64,000 bases of DNA from Streptomyces tateyamensis (GCF_003205575.1 NZ_PYBW01000032.1:1-64000); one strand, 5' to 3'. Numbered from the stretch's first letter, positions 8,415 to 16,836 are shown. Program-made: numbers and translations. The notes: generated from the sequence alone by a model not told the origin.

Positions 8415-9611
8415 ATGAGCAGTGAAGCCGCCGGCCGCCCGCTGCCGCCGTGGCGCCGGTCCCGGTGGCCGGTGGTCTCGGCGGTGCTGGTCGCCGTGGT
8501 GCAGCTGGGCGGCAGCGTCGGTGCGGCGCACCGTCAGGTGCCGCCCCGGCACGCGCTGGACGCCCTCGGCTACCTGCTCCTGCTGGCCGGCCCCGCCCTG
8601 CTGGTGCTGCGCCGGCGGTGGCCGGCCGCGGTGGTGGCCGCGACCGGTGCCGTCACCCTGCTCTACCTGGCGGCCGGCTACCCCTACGGCCCGGTCGTGG
8701 TCAGCTTCGCCCTCGCCTACGCCGGTGCGGTCGTCCGCGGCCACCGGCGCGCCGCCGGTGCCACCCTGGGGGCGGTCTCCCTCGGCCACCTGCTGCTCAC
8801 CTTCGTGCTGCCCGCCTCCTGGCGGCGGGTGCACCCGCCGCAGCACGGCGGCTGGTGGCAGGAGTTGGGCCTGGTAGCGCTGGCGCTGCTACTGGCCGCC
8901 GGCGCCGAGCTGACCCGGTTCCGGCACGAGCGGATCGCGGCCCGCCGGGCGGCTGCCCGGGCCGAGGCGCAGCGCCGGGCCGACGAGGAGCGGCTGCGGA
9001 TGGCCCGCGAGCTGCACGACATCCTGGCGCACAGCATCTCGCTGATCCACCTGCAGGCCGGGGTGGGGCTGGAGCTGATCGACGATCAGCCCGAGCAGGC
9101 CCGGGCCGCGCTGCTGACCATCAAGGCGGCCAGCAAGGAGGCGCTCGGCGAGGTCCGCCAGGTGCTGGGCACGCTGCGCGGGCCCGGTGCTTCCGCACCC
9201 CGGCGCCCGGTCGCGGGCCTGGACCGGTTGCCGGAGCTGACCGAGCAGGCCGCGCACGCCGGGCTGGCCGTCACCGTCCGCGCGGACGGCGCGGCGCGGA
9301 CCGTGCCCGCCGGGGTGGGCCTGGCCGCGTTCCGGATCGTCCAGGAGGCGCTGACCAACGTGATCCGGCACTCCACCGCCCGCCGCGCCGAACTGCTGCT
9401 GGACTGGACGGACCCGGCGGCGCTGACGGTCCGGCTGACCGACCCGGGCCCCGCTGGCGCCCCCGAGGCCGGCGAGCCGGCCGGGGGCGGCAACGGGCTG
9501 GCCGGGATGCGCGAGCGGGCCGCCGCGCTGGGCGGCACCCTGGTGGCGGAGCCGTACCAGGGCGGGTTCCGGGTGGCGGCGCGGCTGCCGACGAGCGGGG
9601 AGGACCGATGA
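8415..9611 (+). CDS. two-component sensor histidine kinase (NarL/DesK type)
   Basis: 398 residues. The first 155 contain four or five membrane segments and little extracytoplasmic loop, so it probably senses something within or at the membrane. A short coiled linker is followed by the HisKA_3 dimerisation motif MARELHDILAHSISLI with phospho-acceptor His201, and by an HATPase_c domain with IVQEALTNVIRHS (N box) and a G box near GNGLAGMRERAAALGG. Its stop overlaps the regulator start (ATGA), so the two are translationally coupled. The ligand is unknown. The start lies 6 bases after TAGCCT, suggesting a leaderless transcript. Confidence 0.92.
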   Translation: MSSEAAGRPLPPWRRSRWPVVSAVLVAVVQLGGSVGAAHRQVPPRHALDALGYLLLLAGPALLVLRRRWPAAVVAATGAVTLLYLAAGYPYGPVVVSFALAYAGAVVRGHRRAAGATLGAVSLGHLLLTFVLPASWRRVHPPQHGGWWQELGLVALALLLAAGAELTRFRHERIAARRAAARAEAQRRADEERLRMARELHDILAHSISLIHLQAGVGLELIDDQPEQARAALLTIKAASKEALGEVRQVLGTLRGPGASAPRRPVAGLDRLPELTEQAAHAGLAVTVRADGAARTVPAGVGLAAFRIVQEALTNVIRHSTARRAELLLDWTDPAALTVRLTDPGPAGAPEAGEPAGGGNGLAGMRERAAALGGTLVAEPYQGGFRVAARLPTSGEDR

Positions 9612-10279
9612 TCAGGGTGCTGCTGGCCGACGACCAGGTGCTGGTGCGGGCCGGCTTCCGGGCCCTGCTGGACGCCCAGCCGGACCTGGAGGTGGTCGGT
9701 GAGGCGGGCGACGGCGAGCAGGCGGTGCGGCTGACGGGCGAGCTGCGACCCGACGTGGTGCTGATGGACATTCGGATGCCGGTGCTGGACGGCCTGGCGG
9801 CGACCCGCCGGATCACGGCCCGTCAGGAGCTGGCCGAGGTCCGGGTGGTGGTGCTGACCACCTTCGAGCTGGACGAGTACGTCTTCGAGGCGCTGCGCGG
9901 CGGCGCGGCCGGGTTCCTGGTCAAGGACACCGAGCCCGCCGACCTGCTGCGCGCGGTGCGGGTGGTGGCGGCCGGCGACGCGCTGCTGTCACCCGGTGCG
10001 ACCAGGCGGCTGATCGGCGAGTTCGCGGCCCGGTCCAAGGCCCCGGCGGCGGCCGGCGGCGCGGCGCTGGGGGTGCTGACCGAGCGGGAGCGGGAGGTGG
10101 TGGCGCTGGTCGGCCTCGGCCTGTCGAACGAGGAGATCGCCCGGCGGCTGGTGGTCAGTCCGCTGACTGCCAAAACCCACGTGAGCCGGGCGATGGTCAA
10201 GCTCGGTACCCGCGACCGCGCGCAACTGGTGGTGCTGGCGTACGAGTCGGGGCTGGTGCGGCCGGGGTGGCTGGGGTGA
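9608..10279 (+). CDS. LuxR/NarL family response regulator
   Basis: 223-residue partner of the preceding kinase. The receiver domain (1-120) has the acidic pair in LLADDQ, the phospho-acceptor Asp54 in VVLMDIRMP, the switch Thr in VVLTTF and the Lys in LVKDTEP. The LuxR-type helix-turn-helix occupies about residues 155-215: LTEREREVVALVGLGLSNEEIARRLVVSPLTAKTH is the standard recognition unit. It overlaps the kinase gene by 4 bases. No target operator can be recognised, but the palindrome just downstream (10353-10362) is one candidate. Confidence 0.94.
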   Translation: MIRVLLADDQVLVRAGFRALLDAQPDLEVVGEAGDGEQAVRLTGELRPDVVLMDIRMPVLDGLAATRRITARQELAEVRVVVLTTFELDEYVFEALRGGAAGFLVKDTEPADLLRAVRVVAAGDALLSPGATRRLIGEFAARSKAPAAAGGAALGVLTEREREVVALVGLGLSNEEIARRLVVSPLTAKTHVSRAMVKLGTRDRAQLVVLAYESGLVRPGWLG

Positions 10280-10352
10280 CTGCGGCCGCCGGGGCCGCGC
10301 GGCCCCGGCGGCGCGGTGTGACGCAGGTCGCGGCCGGTTGGCAGGAATACGC

Positions 10353-10383
10353 CATGTACATGCTCGGCAACCGAAGGTAGTGT
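10353..10383 (+). promoter_or_regulatory. candidate promoter with 10-bp palindrome ahead of the mini-gene
   Basis: CATGTACATG at 10353-10362 is a perfect 10-bp palindrome. It contains TGTACA (10356-10361), a 4/6 match to a -35 hexamer, which is 16 bases from TAGTGT (10378-10383), a plausible -10. Together they would drive the short open frame and terminator that follow. The promoter assignment is inference; the palindrome is directly visible. Confidence 0.4.
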
Positions 10384-10438
10384 CGGAACCGCCGACTCGG
10401 AGCCAACACTCCGTCACCACAGAGGGAGTACTGCCGCC

Positions 10439-10492
10439 ATGGAGCGCAAGAAGGTCCCCAGAGCCGGTCGGCCGCCGTCCCCGGCGTGCTGA
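10439..10492 (+). CDS. possible 17-residue peptide gene or leader peptide
   Basis: ATG to TGA frame encoding MERKKVPRAGRPPSPAC, a basic peptide ending in a single cysteine. GGGAG (10424-10428) lies 10 bases before the ATG, a candidate promoter lies upstream and a very strong hairpin starts 6 bases after the stop. No family is recognised. It could be a free small peptide, a leader whose translation controls the hairpin before the enoyl-CoA hydratase gene, or chance. Other genes in this window of comparable visibility are far longer, so confidence is low to moderate. Confidence 0.35.
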   Translation: MERKKVPRAGRPPSPAC

Positions 10493-10497
10493 TCAGA

Positions 10498-10536
10498 CAC
10501 GGTGCCCCGCCTCTCCCCCGTAGGCGGGGCACCGTG
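10498..10536. terminator. perfect 15-bp stem-loop (terminator or attenuator)
   Basis: CACGGTGCCCCGCCT (10498-10512) and its exact reverse complement (10522-10536) enclose a 9-base loop. This is one of the strongest hairpins in the window. It lies just after the 17-codon frame and 130 bases before the enoyl-CoA hydratase start. It lacks a long U tract, as is common in actinobacterial terminators. Confidence 0.75.
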
Positions 10537-10665
10537 CTGTTCGCGGCCGGGCGGGGTCGGTGGGAGTCCGGTGGGGTGTGGTGTCCGGGGCGGTCCGCGT
10601 GCCAGAGTCCTCGGTGACGTCCGACCCACCCTCACCTCGGATCCCGGAAAGCAGGTCCCACCCCG

Positions 10666-11436
10666 ATGACCAGCGCTGCTGAGCCCCTCGTCCGCGTCCG
10701 CACGGCCGACCTCGTCACCACCCTGGAACTGGACTCGCCGCACAACCGCAACGCGCTCTCCACCCGGCTGATGGCGGAGCTCGCGCAAGGGCTGGCCGAG
10801 GCCGCCAAGGACCCGCAGGTGCGGGCCGTGGTGCTGGGCCACACCGGCAAGGTGTTCTGCGCCGGGGCCGACCTGTCGGAGGCGACCGGGGACGACCCGA
10901 CGGTGGGGCCGCGCGGGCTGGTGGAGATCCAGCGGGCCGTCGTGGAGTGCCCCAAGCCGGTGATCGCCCACGTCAACGGCCACGTGCGGGCCGGCGGCCT
11001 GGGCCTGCTGGGCGCCTGCGACCTGGTGGTGGCCGGCCCCGCCAGCACCTTCGCCTTCACCGAGGTGCGCCTGGGCCTGGCCCCCGCCGTGATCTCGCTG
11101 CCGCTGCGCCCCAAGCTGGAGCCGCGCGCCGCCGCGCGCTACTACCTGACCGGCGAGACCTTCGACGCCGCCGAGGCGGCCCGGATCGGCCTGGTGACGG
11201 TGGCCGCCGAGCAGAGCGAGCCGGCCCTGGAGGAGTTGCTGGCCGCGCTGCGGCTGGCCTCGCCGCAGGGCCTGGCCGAGTCGAAGCTACTGGTCAACGC
11301 CCCGGTGCTGGCCTCCTTCGACGCCGACACCGAGGCCCGGGTCGAGCAGTCCGCCCGCCTGTTCGGCTCGCCCGAGGCCCAGGCCGGGATGCGGGCCTTC
11401 CTGGAGCGCCGCCCGGCGCCGTGGGTCGCGGGCTGA
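10666..11436 (+). CDS. enoyl-CoA hydratase/isomerase family protein
   Basis: 256-residue crotonase-fold enzyme expected to hydrate or isomerise an enoyl-CoA thioester. Typical elements are RNALSTRLMAEL near residue 30, the oxyanion-hole segment GKVFCAGADLSE near 65-75, and the second oxyanion region HVNGHVRAGGLGLLGACDLVV near 105-125. One of the two catalytic glutamates of classical hydratases lies at about the position of VRAGG here and is not conserved as Glu, so the chemistry may be isomerase-like or another crotonase reaction. ATG is preceded by AAAGCAGG. It could serve fatty-acid or branched-chain degradation. Confidence 0.87.
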   Translation: MTSAAEPLVRVRTADLVTTLELDSPHNRNALSTRLMAELAQGLAEAAKDPQVRAVVLGHTGKVFCAGADLSEATGDDPTVGPRGLVEIQRAVVECPKPVIAHVNGHVRAGGLGLLGACDLVVAGPASTFAFTEVRLGLAPAVISLPLRPKLEPRAAARYYLTGETFDAAEAARIGLVTVAAEQSEPALEELLAALRLASPQGLAESKLLVNAPVLASFDADTEARVEQSARLFGSPEAQAGMRAFLERRPAPWVAG

Positions 11437-11496
11437 CCCGTGTGACCTTCGTCCCGCAGGCGGTCGGCGGGTCTGGCCTGCCGATACGGTGAGCGC

Positions 11497-12252
11497 ATGC
11501 CTCTCGCCGCCGCCCGCCTGCTCGCCGCTGCCCGCGCCCGGACCCGTCGCGCCACCGGGCGGGCCGTGCACCGGGCCTGGCGCTGGGTGCAGGAACGCGG
11601 CGCGGTCAGCAACCAGCAGCCCGGCCCCTACCGGTTCCACACCCTGGGCGACGGCAGCAAGCTCGCCTTCCCGCTCGGCACGGTCTTCAACGAGCAGTCG
11701 ATAGCGATCGGCCCGTTCTGCATCATCGGCGAGCGGGTCACCATGTCGGCCGGCTTCCTGCCCGGGCTCGACCTGGGTCCGGAGCCGGTGATCCGGATCG
11801 GCGGCGGCTGCGTGATCGGGCGCGGCAGCCACCTGGTGGGCCATCAGTCGATCGTGCTCGGCGACGACGTGTGGACCGGGCCGAACGTCTACATCAGCGA
11901 CCAGGCGCACGAGTACCGCGACACCACGCTGCCGATCGGCAAGCAGTGGCCGCGCAACGAGCCGGTGGAGATCGGTGCGGGCAGCTGGATCGGCACCGGC
12001 GCGGTGATCCTGCCCGGCGCCCGGCTGGGCCGCAACGTCGTGGTCGCGGCCGGCTCGGTGGTGCGCGGCGAGGTGCCCGACTTCGCGGTGGTGGCCGGCG
12101 CGCCCGCCCGGGTGGTGCGCAGCTACAGCGAACTGGACGGGTGGCAGCCGCCGTTCCGGTACGAGGCGCCGCAGCCGCTGCCGGAGGGCGTGACGGCCGA
12201 GCAGCTGCGTGCCCTGGTGGGGTGGGATCTGCGGCCGCCAGGTGCTGAATAG
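11497..12252 (+). CDS. hexapeptide-repeat acyltransferase
   Basis: 251-residue protein with a left-handed beta-helix made of hexapeptide repeats between about residues 70 and 205 (for example IGGGCVIGRGSHLVG, LGDDVWTGPNVYISD and IGAGSWIGTGAVILPGARLG). The His in SDQAHEY matches the catalytic His of the LacA/CysE/VatD O-acetyltransferase group. It would transfer an acetyl or other acyl group from CoA to a sugar or small molecule. An Arg/Ala-rich N-terminus of about 35 residues precedes the fold. The start has a leaderless look: TACGGT at 11485-11490, 6 bases before ATG. Confidence 0.85.
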   Translation: MPLAAARLLAAARARTRRATGRAVHRAWRWVQERGAVSNQQPGPYRFHTLGDGSKLAFPLGTVFNEQSIAIGPFCIIGERVTMSAGFLPGLDLGPEPVIRIGGGCVIGRGSHLVGHQSIVLGDDVWTGPNVYISDQAHEYRDTTLPIGKQWPRNEPVEIGAGSWIGTGAVILPGARLGRNVVVAAGSVVRGEVPDFAVVAGAPARVVRSYSELDGWQPPFRYEAPQPLPEGVTAEQLRALVGWDLRPPGAE

Positions 12253-12268
12253 CTATACAGTTCTATTC
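12247..12268. promoter_or_regulatory. AT-rich inverted repeat at the start of the GNAT gene
   Basis: GAATAG (12247-12252) and CTATTC (12263-12268) form a 6-bp inverted repeat with a 10-base centre, ending directly at the ATG of the acetyltransferase gene. TACAGT (12256-12261) inside it is a good -10 placed 7 bases before the ATG. This would be a leaderless promoter covered by an operator. The left arm overlaps the stop codon of the preceding gene. Confidence 0.45.
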
Positions 12269-12733
12269 ATGCATATACAGCTGCGGGTCGGTGAGCCCGC
12301 CGACGTCGAACCGATCGCCGAACTGCGCGCCGAGGCGATGCGCCCCGATCTGGAGCGCCTGGGCCGCTATGACGAGGACCGGGTGCGCCGGCGGTTCCGG
12401 GAGGCCTACCGGCCCGAGCACACCCGGGTGGTCGAGGTGGACGGGCGGCTGGCCGGCTGCGTGGCGGTCCGACCGGCCGAGGACGGGCACTGGCTGGAGC
12501 ACTTCTACCTGGACCCGGCGCTGCACGGCCGCGGGATCGGCAGCTCGGTGCTGGCCGGCCTGCTGACCGAGGCGGACGCGGCCGGGCACACGCTGCGGCT
12601 CAACGTGCTGCAGGGCAGCCCCGCGCGCCGCTTGTACGAGCGGAGCGGGTTCGTGCTGACCGGGGAGGACCCGATGGACGTGTTCATGGTCCGGCCGCCC
12701 GGCAGCGGGGCCGGGTCGGCGGCTGCCCGCTGA
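12269..12733 (+). CDS. GNAT family N-acetyltransferase
   Basis: 154-residue single-domain GCN5-related acetyltransferase. Motif A reads HFYLDPALHGRGIGSSVLAGLL (acetyl-CoA pyrophosphate loop, RGIGS), and motif B reads RLNVLQGSPARRLYERSGFV, the usual C-terminal strand-helix with YERSGF. The acceptor is unknown. ATG at 12269 is chosen over an upstream frame because the domain begins at IQLRVGEPAD immediately after. It follows the hexapeptide acyltransferase by 16 bases but seems to have its own AT-rich promoter. Confidence 0.9.
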   Translation: MHIQLRVGEPADVEPIAELRAEAMRPDLERLGRYDEDRVRRRFREAYRPEHTRVVEVDGRLAGCVAVRPAEDGHWLEHFYLDPALHGRGIGSSVLAGLLTEADAAGHTLRLNVLQGSPARRLYERSGFVLTGEDPMDVFMVRPPGSGAGSAAAR

Positions 12734-12751
12734 GGGGGGAGCGGCCCCGGG

Positions 12752-13231
12752 TCAGAGGGTCACCACGACCTGGCGGCCCGGTGGGAGCGGGGCCGTGTCG
12801 GGGGCGCTGACCAGCAGCGCGTCGTAGCCGTCCAGGTCGACCGCCAGCTGCGGGTGCCCGGGGGCCGGCCGAAGCTCGGGCCCCGGGTGCAGCGCCACCT
12901 CGGCGCCGGCGTGACGGGTGATCAGGTTCAGCACCGTCACCGGCCCGTCCAGCAGCCGCGCGCCGGTCGCCGCCGCCCCCGGGAAGGCGAACGGCTCGAG
13001 TGGCCCGATCCGCACCGGCGCGGCCTGGCCCACCGTCAGCTCGACCCCCGCCCCGGCCACCACCGTGAAGATCCGGTGGCAGTCGGGGAAAACCGAGAAC
13101 GGTCCGTCGGCCTCGATCTCGGCGAGGCTGACGCGTGAGAAGTCGGTCAGGGCGACTTCCCGGGTGAGGCCACCGCCGTTGCGCCACGGGGTGGCTCGGC
13201 GGACGGCGGCGGGGAGGAAGGTCACGGGCAT
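12752..13231 (-). CDS. HutD/Ves family protein
   Basis: 159 residues beginning with the family hallmark TPWRNGGGLTREVA, followed by a cupin-like beta-rich body (GPFSVFPDCHRIFTVVAG, LEPFAFPG). HutD proteins are linked to histidine utilisation in some bacteria, with a proposed role in control of histidine or formimino-glutamate levels; the molecular function is not firmly known. No hut gene is nearby, so the role here is open. It is slightly shorter than the usual 180-190 residues but has no visible break. Confidence 0.85.
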   Translation of the reverse strand: MPVTFLPAAVRRATPWRNGGGLTREVALTDFSRVSLAEIEADGPFSVFPDCHRIFTVVAGAGVELTVGQAAPVRIGPLEPFAFPGAAATGARLLDGPVTVLNLITRHAGAEVALHPGPELRPAPGHPQLAVDLDGYDALLVSAPDTAPLPPGRQVVVTL

Positions 13232-13270
13232 GAGGGGCAGCCTAGGTGTTCCGGCCGCCGGGGGCCCGGC

Positions 13271-14500
13271 TCACCGGTCCTGGCGCGCGAAGCGGGGCCG
13301 GTGCGCCAGCAGCGCCAGCCCCGCGGCTCCCGCGCCGGCGGCGGCCACCGTGGTCAGCGCCACCGGCAGGCTCACCGCGTCCGCCAGGAACCCGATCACC
13401 GGCGGGCCGATCAGCATCCCGCCGTACCCGAGGGTGGAGGCCAGTGCGACCCCGTGCGGCCCGCCCGCCTCGCCGGCCCGGGCGATCGCCAGCGGGAACA
13501 GGTTGGACAGGCCCAGCCCCACCAGCACGAACCCGCCCAGCACCGCGGGCACCGACGGCGTCAGCGCCGCGACCAGCATCCCGACCCCCGCCAGCAGGCC
13601 GCCGGCCGCCATCACCCGGGCCGGCCCGAACCTGATCGAGAGCCAGGTCCCGGCCAGCCGCCCGGCGGTCATTGCGAAGGCGTAGGCCGCGAACCCGAAC
13701 GCGGCCAGCCCGGCACCGGCGTGCACGTCGTCCGTCAGGTGCAGGGTGGCCCAGTCCGCCAGCGAGCCCTCCCCGTACGCGTCGAACAGCGCGGTCAGCC
13801 CGAGCAGCAGGACCAGGACGCGGGCGTGCGGGAGGCCCTTCGCGGTGCGCTCGGTGCGCTCGGTACGTCCGGCGGGCTCGGCGCGCCGCACCGGTGCCAC
13901 CGGCGGGCTCGGGTGGCTGCGCAGCAGCACCGCGCCGGCCGCGCCGGTCACCAGCACGCCCAGCGCCGCGCTCAGGCCCAGCGCCCAGGTGGCCGTCAGC
14001 CGGCCGGCCAGCAGCCCGCCGACCGAGGCGCCGACCAGCCCGCCCAGGCTGTACCCGGCGTGGAAGCTCGGCATCACCGGGCGGCGCAGCTCGGCCACCA
14101 CCTCCACGGCCGCGCTGTTCATCGCGACGTTGGCCGCGCCGTACGCGGCGCCGAAGAGCAGCAGTACTGCGCCGAGCAGCGGCACCGAGTGGGTGTGCGG
14201 CGGCAGCGCCACGGCCGCGCTGAGCAGCACCAGCGAGGCCACCGTGACGCGTCGGGTGCCGAAGCGGACGCAGAGCCGGCCGACCAGCGGCATGGTGGCC
14301 ACCGCGCCTGCCGAGACGCAGAGCAGGGCCAGCCCGAGCGCCGAGTGCGAGGCGTGCACCTGGGCCCGGATGTCGGGGATGCGGACCACCCAGGCGGCGA
14401 ACAGGTAGCCGTCGAGGGCGAAGAACGCGGTGATCGCGAGCCGGGCGGCACTCCAGGCACGGGGCTGCGCTGGGCCGGTCGGGTGAGAGTCGGTGGCCAC
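13271..14500 (-). CDS. MFS transporter
   Basis: About 409 residues with 12 predicted membrane helices and Arg-rich loops of the major facilitator superfamily (for example GRLCVRFGTRRV in loop 2-3). An Arg/Glu-rich central loop of about 30 residues separates the two six-helix halves. It is divergent from a ROK-family regulator, which suggests export or import of a sugar-like compound controlled by that regulator. The GTG at 14500 places the first helix about 15 residues in. Longer in-frame starts at 14542 and 14578 exist, but they run into the AT-rich shared promoter region and the regulator gene. Confidence 0.85.
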   Translation of the reverse strand: MATDSHPTGPAQPRAWSAARLAITAFFALDGYLFAAWVVRIPDIRAQVHASHSALGLALLCVSAGAVATMPLVGRLCVRFGTRRVTVASLVLLSAAVALPPHTHSVPLLGAVLLLFGAAYGAANVAMNSAAVEVVAELRRPVMPSFHAGYSLGGLVGASVGGLLAGRLTATWALGLSAALGVLVTGAAGAVLLRSHPSPPVAPVRRAEPAGRTERTERTAKGLPHARVLVLLLGLTALFDAYGEGSLADWATLHLTDDVHAGAGLAAFGFAAYAFAMTAGRLAGTWLSIRFGPARVMAAGGLLAGVGMLVAALTPSVPAVLGGFVLVGLGLSNLFPLAIARAGEAGGPHGVALASTLGYGGMLIGPPVIGFLADAVSLPVALTTVAAAGAGAAGLALLAHRPRFARQDR

Positions 14501-14559
14501 TGGACGGGGAAGGGCGGCTGGCTTTTTGTTTAGGAGCGGCACAAAGTCAGAATAGAGGA

Positions 14560-15795
14560 GTGTCGAACCCGTCCACAACCCGCCCCGGCCCCGGCCCCGG
14601 CCGCCGCCCCGCCCCCGACCGGGGCCGCACGCTGCTGGGCCCCGCCCTGCGCCTGATCCACACCGGGCGCACCCCCACCCGCTCCGCCCTCACCACCGCG
14701 CTGGAGGTCACCCGGGCCACCGCCGGTGCGGTGGCCGGCGAACTCGCCGCGCTCGGCCTGGTGACGGTCGACGAACACCCGATCGGCACCGGCCGCGGCC
14801 GCCCCTCGCACCGGCTCGGCCTGGCCCCCGACGGACCGGTGGTACTCGCCGCCCAGGTGCACTTCGACATGCTCTCGGTCGCCCTGGCCGGCCTCGGCGG
14901 CGAGCTCGGCGAGGCGGTCTACCTCCCGCTGCCCGCCGCCACCGACCCCGAGCCGATACTCGCCACGATCGCCGCCGCCGGGGCCGCGCTGGTCCGGGCC
15001 CAGCGCCGCCGCTGCCTGGGCGCGGCCCTCGCGCTGCCCAACCCCGTGCGCGAGCCGGACGGGACGGCGCCGGCCGCGCTGCACTTCGGCTGGCCCGGCG
15101 GGACTCCGGTGGTGCAACTGTTCGCGGACGCGATCGCGGCCCAGGACCTGGGCCCCCGGGGGCGAGTCCCGCTGCCCACCGCGGTGGCCAACGACGCCAA
15201 CCTCGCCGCGCTGGCCGAACACCGCCACGGCGCCGGCCGCGACGCCCGCCACCTGCTGCTGGTCACCTCCGGCCACCGCGGCGTGGGCGGCGCGCTGGTG
15301 GTGGACGGCCGGCTGCACACCGGCAGCGCCGGCCTCGCCCTGGAGGTGGGCCACCTGACGGTGGATCCGCTCGGGCGGCCCTGCCCGTGCGGGAACCGGG
15401 GCTGCCTGAACGTGGAGACGGACCCGGAGGCGCTGTTCTCCGCCGCCGGGCGCGCGGTGGACCCGTCCCGCCCCCTGCTCGACCAGGCCCGCGAGCTGGC
15501 CCGCGACCCCTCGGCCCGCGCGGCCGTGGACACCGTGGTGGACCGCCTCGCACTGGGCCTGGCGGGCCTGGCCAACATCCTCAACCCGGACCGCATCGTG
15601 CTCAGCGGCCTCCACCAGGACCTGCTCGCCGCCGCGCCGACCCGGCTGCCCGAGCTGGTGGCCCGGCACAGCCTCTGGGGTCGCTGCGACCAGGTCCCGG
15701 TGGTCGCGGCCGAGGTCTGCCACGCGGGCCTGGTGGGCGCGGCGGAGTTCGCCTGGGAGCCGTACCTGAGGGACCCTCAGGCGGTCGCGGGCTGA
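14560..15795 (+). CDS. ROK family transcriptional regulator
   Basis: 411 residues. The N-terminal winged helix-turn-helix lies at about residues 25-85 (TRSALTTALEVTRATAGAVAGELAALGLV and the wing GRGRPSH). It is followed by a ROK sugar-kinase-like sensor domain with VANDANLAALAEH and the zinc motif CPCGNRGCLN. Such proteins bind an operator and are released by a sugar or sugar phosphate. GTG is preceded by GAGGAG. It probably represses the divergent MFS gene and itself. The 59-base gap is unusually AT-rich (GCTTTTTGTTTAGG and CACAAAGTCAGAATA), and is the likely operator. Confidence 0.9.
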   Translation: MSNPSTTRPGPGPGRRPAPDRGRTLLGPALRLIHTGRTPTRSALTTALEVTRATAGAVAGELAALGLVTVDEHPIGTGRGRPSHRLGLAPDGPVVLAAQVHFDMLSVALAGLGGELGEAVYLPLPAATDPEPILATIAAAGAALVRAQRRRCLGAALALPNPVREPDGTAPAALHFGWPGGTPVVQLFADAIAAQDLGPRGRVPLPTAVANDANLAALAEHRHGAGRDARHLLLVTSGHRGVGGALVVDGRLHTGSAGLALEVGHLTVDPLGRPCPCGNRGCLNVETDPEALFSAAGRAVDPSRPLLDQARELARDPSARAAVDTVVDRLALGLAGLANILNPDRIVLSGLHQDLLAAAPTRLPELVARHSLWGRCDQVPVVAAEVCHAGLVGAAEFAWEPYLRDPQAVAG

Positions 15796-16201
15796 GGGGC
15801 GGGGCCCCTCATGCGGTGGGGCTCCATGGTGGCGGCCCCTCCCTGCCCTGGCTGCGCTCGTGTGTCGATCCAGAAGACCGTCCCCAAAGTCGGCCTGTCC
15901 GACTTTGGGGACTTGGAAGCTGCTCTGCGCGTTCCACCTGACTCACCGATCGGTGCGCAACAGATGAACCGGCTGCGCCAGGCTCAGGCGCAGTAGCGGT
16001 GATCGGGCGCAGCAAGGGCAGGGGCAGCCGCAGCTTGGCGAGGCGGAACGAGCCTGGCGGCGCTGGGCGTTGGTCGGGTTCACGGCGCGGACGTCAGCAG
16101 CCACATCGCGTCGATCTCCCACTCCTGGCCCCCGCCCACCGGGTCTCCACTGATGCCCTCCCTGGAGAGTTTGTCCCGACCACGGCCACTGCGCTGCGCA
16201 G
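15796..16201. other. gene-poor, possibly decayed intergenic stretch
   Basis: About 400 bases between the ROK regulator and a NUDIX gene. No frame here has convincing codon bias or a recognised domain. It holds the perfect hairpin at 15880-15912 and a short frame (to 15996) ending in a Gln/Arg-rich tail that resembles no family I know. With the beta-helix remnant at 16837 it gives the impression of an old insertion or deletion site. Confidence 0.5.
15880..15912. terminator. perfect 14-bp stem-loop with AAAG/CTTT core
   Basis: GTCCCCAAAGTCGG (15880-15893) pairs perfectly with CCGACTTTGGGGAC (15899-15912) around a 5-base loop. It lies 85 bases after the ROK regulator stop. It could be that gene's terminator, bidirectional, or a mobile-repeat (REP-like) unit. 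Confidence 0.65.
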
Positions 16202-16735
16202 TTACCTCGCGGGTGGCCCGAGCGTCTCGTTGGATGCGTGGCCCAGGACGGTGGGCAGTCCCGAGAAGTCGTAGGCTGCGGGGCCCTGGTGGGAGAGGGC
16301 CAGAGTGAGGCGGCGTCGGTTGGGGGCGTCCAGAGGTGGGAGGTCGGTCAGGTCGAACCAGCGGACCTCGGTCGACTCCTCGTCGTTGACCCGGGCCTCG
16401 CCGGCCACCGCGCGGCAGCGGAAGGTGAGTTCCAGGTACTGGGTCCGGTCGCCGTTGGCGTAGACGACGGTCTCCGAGACCGTCACCGAGGTCAGTGCCT
16501 CCGGTCGGGCGACGACGCCGGTCTCCTCGAAGCACTCGCGGACCACGGCATCGGCCGGCTGCTCGCCCGGGTCGATGATGCCGCCGGGCAGGGCCCACTG
16601 GCCGCTGTCGGTGCGGCGGCCCAGCAGGACGCGGGTGCCGTCCGGGTCCAGGACCACGGCGACCGCGCAGCTGAGCCAGAGCGGGCGGGTGCCGACCAGT
16701 GCGCGCAGTTCGGTGATGAACTCGGGAGTGGGCAT
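16202..16735 (-). CDS. NUDIX hydrolase
   Basis: 177-residue single-domain NUDIX protein. The box GGIIDPGEQPADAVVRECFEETGVV (positions 16507-16581) has all expected Gly, Glu and REXXEEXG residues. Such enzymes hydrolyse nucleoside diphosphates linked to another moiety (oxidised nucleotides, ADP-ribose, nucleotide sugars or NADH). The N-terminal MPTPEFITELRALVGTRPLWL is typical of a group of actinobacterial NUDIX proteins. Substrate is not predictable. Confidence 0.9.
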   Translation of the reverse strand: MPTPEFITELRALVGTRPLWLSCAVAVVLDPDGTRVLLGRRTDSGQWALPGGIIDPGEQPADAVVRECFEETGVVARPEALTSVTVSETVVYANGDRTQYLELTFRCRAVAGEARVNDEESTEVRWFDLTDLPPLDAPNRRRLTLALSHQGPAAYDFSGLPTVLGHASNETLGPPAR

Positions 16736-16836
16736 ACGGGAGAGCGTAGTGGCCGGTCCCGTCGGGGAAGGGAGACGGGGCGAGGTCGACCTGGCCGCCG
16801 CGAAGCCGTCAGGGCGCCGCGGAAGAGGAGTCGTTA

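Noticed and set aside
10280..10560. tRNA or other structured RNA gene at the strong hairpin after the response regulator
   Set aside because: The fold is a single simple stem-loop without cloverleaf arms or a CCA-type 3' end.
12752..13231. Histidine utilisation operon around the HutD-like gene
   Set aside because: No hutH, hutU, hutI or hutG gene is seen within the window.
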